A stretch of 64,000 nucleotides of DNA from NCBI GenBank assembly GCA_011033025.1, contig WFMF01000567.1, positions 1-64,000 on the forward strand, written 5' to 3'. A program made the position numbers and the translations under genes. The notes under the pieces were generated by a model, which did no database searches, had not been told where the DNA came from, and saw only the letters and a program-made list of their open reading frames with translations. The stretch comes from Beroe forskalii. Taxonomy: Eukaryota; Ctenophora; Nuda; Beroida; Beroidae. Shown in pieces: positions 36,885 to 48,800 of the stretch. Every line of letters begins with the position of its first letter. Within the stretch, counting starts at the first letter, position 1.

Positions 36885-39800
36885 ATGGAGGAAGATCCAC
36901 AAAAGGGGCACAGGAAACGTAAATCAGGAGCAAAGGTCAACAAGAAAAAGAAAAGAAAATTGCAAGATGATGAATCTGCAACAACTGATGATGCAAGAAA
37001 AAGGAATCCCAAAGCTTTTTCATTTCAGGTAGCAGTTTTTCTTAATCAAGTATTTCTCAAGAAATCGTGTCAAAGTTCAAGTCCAAAGTTGGAGAAAAGT
37101 CTTGTAGATCAATGTGTTTTAAAGGATTTATTCTTTAATTGTTGTTATATCAAATATATAACAATTTTTAGGACTAATGAGCAGTTTATTGTAAATAGAA
37201 ATTCCATCAATCTTCTACACTTTGATTTAAATACCTCTGAGCATCATGTGAATGGTGTTTTCTGTAATGCCCTATACTCAGGCAGTCAACAAGACTTCAC
37301 GAATTGTCCACCGAGCCCTTGATAAGCAGACCAGAAAACATCATGTCCCAGAGGTAGATAGGACCCCTCTGGAACCACCTCCCAGTCTGGTAGCTGTTGT
37401 GGGTCCTCCCAAATGTGGGAAAACAACACTCATTAGATCTCTTGTGAAGCATTACACAAAACAAAATGTAAACCAAGTAAAGGTATGTTAAATTCAATAA
37501 GTTATAATCTTTGTATCATCCAATTGATTATTGATAATGTATTCCTCATTTAACTGCTTTTAGTATCTCCTCACATTTTTTAAATTTTTCTATGATTCCA
37601 CTTCCTTGCTATTTTTGTGCTTCATATGATAATGGATTAATGAACATTTTAAATAGGGACCATTGACTGTGGTTACTGGGAAGAACAGGCGCTGTACATT
37701 CTTTGAATGCCCCAATGACATCAGCTCTATGATAGATGTTGCAAAAGTGGCTGATTTAGTGTTATTGATGGTGGATGCTAATTTCGGTTTTGAAATGGAA
37801 ATATTTGAGTTTCTAAACATTGCTCAGGTAGGCATTTGGATTTGATGTTTATTAGTTATGTTAATCTAAGCAGTTTCATGATCAAAATAACAAGATTTTA
37901 GATAATAAGTCATTGTGAAGATACCATAACCAGATCCTTGACTAACAAAACTTCCTAGGCCCATGGACTGCCTCGAATTATGGGTGTCCTGACTCACATA
38001 GATATGTTGAAAGTTGGGAAGAGTCTCAATAGGACCAAAAGAACCCTCAAACACAGATTCTGGACTGAAGTACATAATGGGGCCAAGCTCTTCTATCTCA
38101 GTTCAATGAGTTTTGATTTGTACAACAAACGAGATGTCCTCAATTTAGCGCGATTTATATCAGTCATGAAATTCAAGGTATAAGTTGATTCCCATTATTG
38201 TTGCTGTGATCCACGAACTTACAATTTATTTCTTATGTTTGCGACTTTGTAATTTCAGATACCTTATAGATATGAACAGCATTGTGAACAATTAAAAAGA
38301 TGAAATAAGAAAGGATATCAAGTTCAACTATACCCACTAACCTCTAAATCTTGGTGGAAGCCATCAATTCAAATATCTGTTCCTAGGTCCTGTCTTGGCG
38401 TGGAGATCACCCCTATGTGATGGTAGACCGAGTGGAGGATCTCAGTGACCCTGCAGAGGTACAGGCTAACAGCAAGTGTGACAGAAAGGTGGCCCTTTAC
38501 GGCTGGCTGAGAGGTTTGTGGCAGTTTACTGTCAATATTTTATTAGGATTAAGGTTTGACTTTGATATGAGTATTTTAAGTTATTATGCAACTATTAATT
38601 GTATGGATTTTCTTGAAATCCTCGCTCATACTCCCTATCTCGTACTGTATAACTTTTTATAACATGCCTCTTGTTCAGGCTCGAACCTGTTGTCTGGCGC
38701 CACTGTGCACGTGTGTGGTGTGGGTGATCACGTGATATCAGAAGTAGCTCTTCTGCCGGACCCCTGCCCTCCGCCTGGCAAAGACAAGGAGAAATCTACC
38801 AAACGAAGGTGGGGAGCAGTCGACCTTGACTGCATTATGGTTTGGTACAGTTGTGGGCTAAGAGTGAGGTTCTCTTATCAGGCAATCATTTGCCTCTGCA
38901 GCTTCCAAATCTCTAGTTTATTTCATGTAGTCAGTGGTTGATAAAACATTGATGAACTACGTTTTGCATCTCCCTTGCATTGCGTAAGCTGTTTGTTACC
39001 ACTGTAAGATTAATAAGAAAACCCCATTTACAGGACTCTAAATGAGAAAGAGAGGCTGATCTACGGGCCTATGGCTGGGGTTGGAGGTTTGATTTACGAT
39101 AAAGATGCAATCTACATTCAGACTAACGAGAGGCAAAAACGAAACGAGGTTTGAACTGCTGAAATTTCCGGGATGTTATTATTGAGTAAAATTAAGTGTT
39201 ATTGCAGTGCTAAAACTCAGTTTGTGATACCCTAAATTCCATATTTCATTTCTAAATCCTAGCCTGTTTGAATGAGGGAATTTGAATCATAGGTATTCAT
39301 TCTAGTGCTTCAGGGGGATGACCTTATTGAAGAACTCTCTACCAAGACCCTCAATGATAAGCTGACCACTGCTGAATTCAGTCTTTTCTCTGGTTCAACA
39401 GGTTCGTTAGATTGACCTCCCTATCAGATTGAGAGGTTAATAATATGTGATGTTGCCTGTTGGCAACTTAAATTAATTCTTAACAATATAAATTTCTCCT
39501 TCAATATTTTTTGTTCTCTAGTTAGCATGTAGAACATAAATGATGAAAAAGTGTTCTTCTGTTTTAGGGACCATTAAGAACGACGATTATAACGATGGTC
39601 AAAGAAGGAAGATGGTATTCGGGGATGAAGGAGACAGTGATGCAGAATCTGATGAAGATAATGATGAAAATGAGGAAGAGGGTGACGATACTGATGAGGA
39701 AATTGAAGATGAGGAAAATGAGGATTTTGAAGATTCTCAGGATGACGAGGGTTTTGAGGATGATGACGCAGGAGAAGACGAAGATGAGGAAATCTCCTCA

Positions 39801-42800
39801 GAAGAGGATATGGTGGTTGGAGCTGCACGCTGGAAAAAGAACATCGCTGCCAAAGCAAAGGAAGGGTTTGTTCAGCGCCAACTCAACGCAAAGAACCTTC
39901 ATGCGATTATGAAAAGTTTTATCCATATTCACAAAATTGATAATCAAGGTTTTTATTTTTTGATCAGCTTTAAGGTTAATACAAAAATTCTAAGTTCTCC
40001 ATCGTTTACCATAAATGATGTTCTTGTAGTAGTTTCGGACTCCAAACTTACTAAAAACATTCTATAAGTTTACCAATCAATCGCCCTTCTAGATAATATA
40101 CGGCGAGGAGTGTGACAGTTCGGGACAATTCACCGGACTGCTGGCAGAAACACGCACTCACGTGGACAGCACCCGGCACACGTGGGCGTCACGTGACCAT
40201 GGTGACGTGTCACGTGACCATGGTGACATGTCACGTGACAATGTCACGCGTGAGGATGGAGCGGTGGACTGGGGTGATCCCGAACAGAGGGAGTGCATCA
40301 GAGATTGTTTTGTGACCGGAGATTGGGGAGGGGATGGGGATGATGATGAAGATATGGGTGATTTTGAGGTAATATACGATGGGGGAAATTCGTCTTAAAT
40401 CGTGCTCCAAAGTTGATTAATTTCTGGGTTTATTTATTTGACAAAATCATGATTAATATCTTTATTATTACGTTTTATATCAAATCAACGTAGGATCTGG
40501 AGGCAGAAGATCTGGAAGATGATGAATCTGTAGAAGACGAGGAATCTCCCGAAGAAGCAACTGCTGAGACGACAGGTAGAGAGGAAATGTTTTATCCTTT
40601 TATCAAAGCTATTTTTGCCAAGTGTTTCACAACACTTTCAATAAAACACACGTGATATATTTATGAGTTTTTCTTTTGAAGATGATTTTTGAAAGAATAA
40701 TAAATAAATTAATTAATTAATACATTAAATAAATTAATACATTTATAAGAAAAAAACTGCGTATGTTACATTGTTATCCTGCTCCAGAGAAGACAGGTAC
40801 AGAAGAAACTGAAGAAGAGGAGAAGTCTAAGTACCAAAAGAAGAAGGAGAGGTTGAAGGAGCTCTTCAACACTGACTACGACGAGAATGGGGATGAAACA
40901 AAGTACTTTGCTGATCTGCAGGAAGAAGCAGATACCCAGACTAAGCTGAACAAGGAGTTCTTTGCGGATGAGGCTAACAGAGAACAGTGAGTGCTTGATA
41001 TTATATGGCGTCTAATCCGTAATCTTTTTGGGATTCCGCGTATTGGTCTTAGATTCAATTTCAAATGGTTCTACATCTGATAATAAGCTATAAGAAATGA
41101 TAGTGATAATAACATCTAGAATGATTGGCAAGTTGCCGTAAAATATTAAAATATTTGTCCGAATTTACTCACGGAATAATCTTAGGGTAGATCGGAACTC
41201 GAGCTTTGAAAGTTTGAAGTCTGTAGAGTTCGTGAAAAACTTCGAAACAACAAACTAACAAAAGCACAACGCAAATTACTGAATAGGAAAATTGTTATTA
41301 AAATTGCTTACTGAGTTACTGGATTTCATCGCAATGATATGATTTAATTCTAAATTCCATGCATACATATTGTGTACGTTGTGTTTATATTATGAATTAA
41401 GTAATTTACCTCAATATCATACATGAACCGCATACTCAAATTAATAATTTTCCCTGGCCTTATTAACCCTACCTTCAGATACGAGGGATACCGGGCAGGT
41501 CAGTATGTGAGAGTAACCATATCCTCCCTCCCGTGTGAGTTCACTCAGCACCTTGACCCTTACTTCCCTCTGGTGTTGGGAGGGGTGGCTAGTCTGGAAC
41601 ATCAGATGGGAATACTGCAGACACGGACCAAGCGACACAGGTTCGGAAATGGAGCAGAAGAAAGAACTTTATACGCCCTGTATTTCATTGGATTTAATTT
41701 TCTTTCCCCTTTCAATGAACACTTCCCCACCCGTTTTTAGCGATGAGGTATTTTCAATTATAATTACAAATTAAATTAAACTATGGGAAGAATAGCCAAC
41801 CGAAAAGGAGACTAATCTGTGATCCCTCTTCTAGATGGTATCCGAAGATTCTCAAGAACCAAGACCCTATCATAGTGTCCCTGGGATGGCGCAGATTCCA
41901 GACACGTCCAGTCTACTCAATACAGGTAAAGTATTTGTGGTGATCTTCTTATGACTTCATGAGATTCAAAAAACCATCGAAAATTGAACATGTTGAAAAT
42001 TTTGAAATTCAGATTAACTTTGCTTGTACTGTTAACTTTTTAAGCGCGATTCAATTATTGAATATTTGTAACGTTCGTGAATTCAATAGCGTTGATTAAT
42101 AGCGTTGATATCACACAATCGTTTCCCAGGACCACAACATGAGACAGCGCATGTTGAAGTACACTCCTGAACACATGCACTGTCACGCTACGTTCTACGG
42201 ACCCCTGGCTCCACCCAACACTACCTTCATTGCTACTCAGGTATTATACCACTGACCTTGGGGTGGTAATAGGTGTTATTTAATGACAAAGTCAGTGACA
42301 TCCTTTTTGATCTTGTGACATGATCGATCAAGTCATGGCAAAGAGTGCGGTGCGCTGGTGTAGTTATTCATTCTTCATTAATTCTTCAATGCTCTGACAA
42401 AAACCACTGACCAATTATTTCTAAGGTTTTCAAGCTTCATGTTTGTCCATATTCTTCTGATTCTTCTGCACTCGTCATCTATTACATAAAGTAAAGTCAC
42501 ACGTGAATAATGTTTGTCTGTGCCGCCGTATACAATTAAATTTGAGCTTGCCAAGATGATATCAAGAGAAAGGAAGGCGAAAGGGAGAAAAGAGGTGCCG
42601 TTGCTATGGAAACTAATTTTTGCGCACGTGCAGATTATAATCAGTGCTATGCGAGAGCTTTCCATTACACTACTACTGTTAAATGCTGTGCTGACATAGT
42701 TTTTGAAAATTTGACGTTGTTTTACATCAAATTCAAGATCTCAAGATGGAGAATGGACATGAATTGAATAACGGAGGATATTTTCGATGAATTGTTTTCT

Positions 42801-45800
42801 GTGGCAGACTTTGGCAGATAATCAATGCTGAGTCGGTGATAACAATAGTAACTATAGTTTCGAAATTAGCCGTTTAGTTTACAAAGTGTACAATTCAATC
42901 GAGTCGAATATAGGTGTAGCAGATTACGAAGACAGTTCCTGGCCTGGATTAATGTAAACAAAACAAAATGGTGCAATGTCAGTATCAGTATGAGAATAAA
43001 CATAGGCTTCTTGCAATCAAAACGGAACGCTGGAACAAAAATCACATGGTTTAGCATAACTAAGACTAACCGACGCCGTTCTATTTTCCACTCTGCTCCT
43101 TCATAAAATTGAATAATGATTTAATTGATTTCGTTATGAATAACTTTGAATCTAATTGAAATTTTTGATGCGGCAAAAAGTATCCAATCAATTTGAATGG
43201 TAGTTTTTAAAATTTGCAAACGAGGTGCTGCGTTTGCGTAGCTGTGTGATCTGTACATATGCAGGCCCAACGGGCCTGCTAGTATACTGTAAAACAAGAT
43301 AACATAGCGATAAGGAGCACAAAATGTTCGGTACGATATATGTCATATTCTTCATGGAACATTCGGTAGCACAAGATAAAGTAAATATGAGCACAATGTA
43401 TAAAATACGATATATCTAAACGATTTTATAGGGCAACACAAGATGAAGATAAAATAGATTAAGAAGGAACACTATCGTATACACCTAAATTTCGCCACCC
43501 AGACGGGCTTGATAACTCCATCTGTGTTTCAATGTTTATTTATCTAGTCTTAGAGATATAACGCAGACTTGTGGCGCCATATATAGGGTGTATTGCTCCG
43601 TTTTATCAAATTCAACTACATTATTTCTGTGCGCCGTCATTTCTATCTGTCAGTGTTCGTTAATTATAATAGATCGGGATGAAGATAATGATTATGGCAC
43701 AAAACTTATTGTTCAACTGAGGAGCACATACATACATTTTGATGCACTCTAAAGATTTAGCTGACTGCATTCACATGTGATCGTGTTTTTCTATACGAGA
43801 TCCGCATAAGATTGTAGCTCTCGAGTCAGTTGGTATCAATGTTTGTGGTGTGAATTGTTTTGTTTTCGATTGAGTGCTTAACTTTCATGGTTCATTTGTT
43901 TATGGCAATGAACGATCAAAACAAAATTTTTGTTAAGAACATATACATACACTACGTCATTCACTAACAGTATGTATCAATGCTGGGCGCTGGTTGTATC
44001 ATTTGGACTTTTGAACTTATACGCTGAATTGACCCCGATACGATGATGATGTGATTCTGACTTTTACAAATCACTGGCAAATTTGTCCAAAATTCTCGCC
44101 TGTTTCAATTATGAAATAGTGTACCCATTATTCATAAAACATTGAGTTCGAATACCTAAGTTTCAAACCGTCTACTTTGATTGATGCGTATAAGGCAGGG
44201 TAATAATACAGTAAATACACACTTGGGTGTGTCAATTACCATCGTAATTGCACTCGCAAGCTCGTGCATTTATTGCATGAATTCCACTCGCAAGCTCGTG
44301 GAATTAATGTGGTAATTACACACCCAAGTGTGTATTTACCGTATATAGTTTAACGCTGGTTGGAGGAGGAAACCCTTTAGCGACAGATATATGACTCTCA
44401 ATTTTGATCAGTACCTTTTTTGATCTGTACTTATTGTAACATAATATTCAGTATTCATAATTTCATAACTAAATTAATGTGGCGTTTCACTGTACTACTA
44501 ACTTACTAACCAAATCAATTGATATAATCCCTTACTAATCCTATAAAATTCTAAAGGTAGAACTAAGAAAATAAAAAGTTTCAATAATAATTTACTGATT
44601 CAATCATTAACTGCTAACTCATGTAATACTTTCGTCCTTTTTATTAAGTTGTACTATCTCCCTGTCCCTACTCGGAATCCACCGTTTTAGCAACACAGTC
44701 CTCACACAAGGTTTATCAGTCCATTTCACAGAATCTGATGCTCCACTAAAAGTAACATAAGCAAGCACCAGTTCCTTGGCAACAGATTCACTGACCCTCC
44801 TCACTGAATTGATGTCATTCCAATCTGCATTCTGGCCTGCTTCATCACACATAACCCTGACAACATACGGCGCATGACATGTGTTGGGATCACCAGTATA
44901 TAAGACAAAGTCACCACCATAAGTCAGCCCTGATCTCACAACATACCCCTTGCTTCTGAAGTGCTTGTACACATGGTACTTGAAGGGAAAGGAAGCATTG
45001 TATGTAGTCCAAATACTCCACAGCTCCTCTAAAGTAACTGCCTCCTTCTGCTGATTTGCGATTACAATAGCATTGCTGGTTGCCAGATAAAAAGCTTCAC
45101 AAGGGGTTAAAATAAGGTACTCAGCCTCACCTAAGAACCCTGCTGGAGGTCCTTTAGATTCGGACCATTTACCAAAACAACCAGACATGTACACTGCAGC
45201 AGCGTCATGAGGGTTGCTGATGATGACCTCACCAGGAGCACTTGGTGTCAGAACACATGGGATGTTTCTTGCAAGGTTAGTTGGTGGAGGTGCTGAGAAC
45301 TTCCTCTTTTTGCTACTTCTTCTCCCTCCTACAGAAGTGATTTCTGATAACGGCACTTCCCTGATACCAGTGTCTGGAGAAGTTGGTTCAGTGTCAGAAG
45401 GGGTTTCTTCGGAGGCTGACATTGCTGCCTCTTCTTCTTGGCTCATGATGCATTAGCTCAAGGTAGGGTTAAACTCAGCATGACAGTTATATCCTAATAA
45501 TAAAGATCCTAAGAAGTGGTAAGGCTTCTAATGTACCTCAAGTTGGAGTTTCATTTGGTTTAATATAACAGGTTACTTATATATGAAACGATATTCTATC
45601 GGTAAAACTTGGTATTAAAATTGAATCATATGATTAACTACTTTATCATGATGCAGAAATATTCACTGTCTATTTTGATTCAAGGTTGATAGGTTGATGC
45701 AAATAAGTGAGAACAGACCTTCAAAGAAAATTTACCTTCATAGAAAATTTGAAATAGGTACAAACAATGATTGAAATTTGGGAATAATAATAATAGTTTG

Positions 45801-48800
45801 GTGAAGAAGATTAAAGAACTGCTTGCACATGCATAGGTTTACTACAGTAGGGACATTCTCCAAAAACAGTACCAAAACTCTGCCTAACATGAGGAAGACC
45901 CTTAAACCACTCCACCAAGCAAGCGACGTGATAAAGTTGTCTACAGGAATCATTGTTGCAGCTGATTTCTGGTATCTGATCCATCATTTCATAGCAGTAA
46001 CAAACACCACATTCGATCTTGATCTTTTCATTTTCATCACTTGGTTTAGTGGGGAGTTCCACTTGAAGAATATCAGAGATGTTCTCAAGGACACTCTGAG
46101 CAGGGTCCCAAAGTTCCTCTCCCTTTTCATCCAGCACATTTTGTAGGGGTTGTATTGCTTTAGCTGAGCCAAGGAACCTACACCTTGGCAGTGAAGTGGG
46201 TTGAGTGGCATCCAATGTAACTATCATACTCACATCTTCCTTGATTACAAATCTTCGATGGAGGGCACTGCGACTGTAAGGTTCAGGTTCAATAACCCAA
46301 CTATTATCATCAATGTCATCTAAAGCATCCCACAATGACTGATATTGGGATATGATTGTCTTGAATTGTTTCAAAACTTCTTGACAAGACCACAATTCAC
46401 TTTGTGGTAAGTTAAGAGACTCAGGTAAATCGCATACAAGGGTGGGAGTCTTGCTATCAATCTGTATGCTTAAGAAATGTGCTCTTCCACTCTCATCAAC
46501 TTCCTTCAATGTTATTTGCTTAATGTCATTGTCGACTGACTTGATCGACTCAGATGGCAAATTAGCAATTTGCCTGATGAGAATCAATAAGTGCTGCTTA
46601 TCAGTTGGTTGAGCTAGTACTTCCTCCAGGAAATCAATCAAACTGTTTACAAATTCTGCAGCAGAAGTAGACTTTTCTAAAATGGATTTTAGCTTGCCTG
46701 GATGTTGGTTGAGTTTTGTTTGAAGTTGGTCATCTAACTCAACTGAGGGTACATTACTGCTGTAATCTACTGATAGGTAATAATCGGTTTGGTCAGACAG
46801 ACTAATGAAGCCTGTCAAGCATTGCTCCTTCACAGGTACGAGTTGAGGTTGAGACAGTAATGCTGTCATTTGTATGTTCATCACTAAGATATTTGAACTA
46901 CATTATCTAAAGAATCGTTTCCTTCCATAACCTACAAAGGCACGACCTGTGTAGAATGTATTAATGACTGAGGTCAACCGAAGTTCTTCTCTGAACAGCC
47001 TATACTAATTGATAATTTCATATATTACGATTTGTGAATCATCATTCTTAAAATGTAAAATGGAGGTATAGTGCATTAGTGCAAACTGCAAATAAAATTA
47101 CAACCTGTGGATTTTAGTTTGTTCAATTTATAAAATTGACATGAAGGGATCGGAAAAAGAAGATTTAAGAAAATTTTGGACAAACTAAAATGCATTCATC
47201 AGCACAAATACGACAGGGTGATTACCAAGATAGTTTCACATTGATATCAAACATTACTCCAGCCTTTTCCTGGATAATTTGATTATACTATATTTCTCGA
47301 CTATCATCCTTAAAAACCTGTCAGAATTGTGGACCACCAAGTTGACATCTTTGAACCTTTAAACCTTCAAAGTCTTAAATAAAACTCACTTGATGATGAT
47401 ATTATGATATTGAAAATATATATTATCAGCTATCATTATAAATATAGGCACCAAAAATGATAACATATGAACATGGACGTGCTAATAGTGATTATCTCTT
47501 CACAAAACCCTATTAGGTACTGACTAGTTTAATAATAACTTTAAGTCCGGTCTATTCTCCCAGGGTGCTACCGCCACTAAAACTTCCTCCTTTCGGATTG
47601 TTGCCACGGGAGTGGTGCTGGGACTTGACAAAACCGTTGATGTTGTGAAGAAGCTGAAACTCACCGGCACCCCCTACAAGATATTCAAGAACACTGCCTT
47701 CCTCAAGGGCATGTTCTCTTCAATACTCGAGGTAAGGAATGGGGCACACCATCTTAACCAATTTGCTGGAAATTTTTCGGTTATCTGTTAAAATAGTCGA
47801 AGGGGTCATAGTCACTAAAATTAGAAAAACCATTAAGTCAGCCTGACTCCAAGCTGAATAGGGTCATGATCACTAGACAATTTGTGTAATCATTACAAAA
47901 TTGCAGGTGTCTAAGTTCGAAGGGGCCATGATCAAGACTGTGAGTGGAATCAGAGGACAGATCAAACGTGCACTGTCCGCTCCCGCTGGCGCCTTCAGAG
48001 CGTCATTCGAAGACAAGGTACGTTCGGCTTTTGAAAATTGTATCTTAAGATTCTAGATTGCGGAAATCAAGTGTGAATACGATTTCCGGTCGGGATTCTT
48101 GGATACTGCATGGTGAAAACTTAAAAGTTTTGGGATCACGCATCGGAAGAGACCTTCAGAACCCTCAGAACCCTCATCCCCCATATTCCACATATGTCCA
48201 AATCCACGTTACGTAACGCACACTTTTTACTCAATTTTGAGGATTCAAAGGTCAAGGCAGCCAAATTGAAGTCATCACAGCACTATTCCTTGCTTTAGAG
48301 ACAAACTTCAAACATTCATTGAGCCTATTTGATGTTTTGAATGAGAATTGGTTGCACAGAAAATTTTACACAAGCCATCAAAATGTTACGTAACGCACAG
48401 GACTGGATCAAATAAAATCAATTGACAGAATTTGATCACAAAAGTCAGTTCCATGTGAGCGAATGGGAGTTCACACTAGTTTCTAATGATAGAAGAATAT
48501 ATAAACTTTAAGTTTAACAATGCTTTTATTGGTTGATGCACCCCCATTTTCTTTTTTACCAGGCTCACATAATTTGTTACGTAATGCACAAAATGCCTGT
48601 TACGTAATGCACAAATTTTCCTCACTGTGAATAGACCTATTTTATACTGTTTCTATTGACATAGTAAGGCCTCAATTAGATGCAGGAGCAATCAAGGTCC
48701 TCAATCTAAAAAATCTTGGTGGTTCCTATCAATTTCAGTCCCATATTAGGCCATCAAAAGTGTAGCAAAAATTGGATCAATTTTCTATGATTTTACTGTC

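Larger units (their letters stand above)
44619..47528 (-). repeat. Left arm of the large inverted FANCL-TSEN2 duplication
   Basis: The whole block, including about 650 bp upstream of FANCL, recurs in inverted orientation from 61417. The homology stops at ACTAGT (47523-47528), only 35 bp before BMS1 exon 16. On the TSEN2 side the limit is unknown, because the other arm runs out of the window. Confidence 0.92.

Noticed and set aside
38255..38300. Acceptor-like TTTCAG before ATACCTTATAG as a BMS1 exon
   Set aside because: The following frame stops at once, while the exon at 38387 gives the expected SWRGDHPYV region in phase.
39574..39858. Antisense frame of histidine/proline-rich protein
   Set aside because: Shadow of the Asp/Glu-rich BMS1 exon 9.
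45823..46146. Antisense frames within FANCL (also 62770-63093)
   Set aside because: Shadows of the conserved FANCL coding frame, present in both copies only because the copies are similar.
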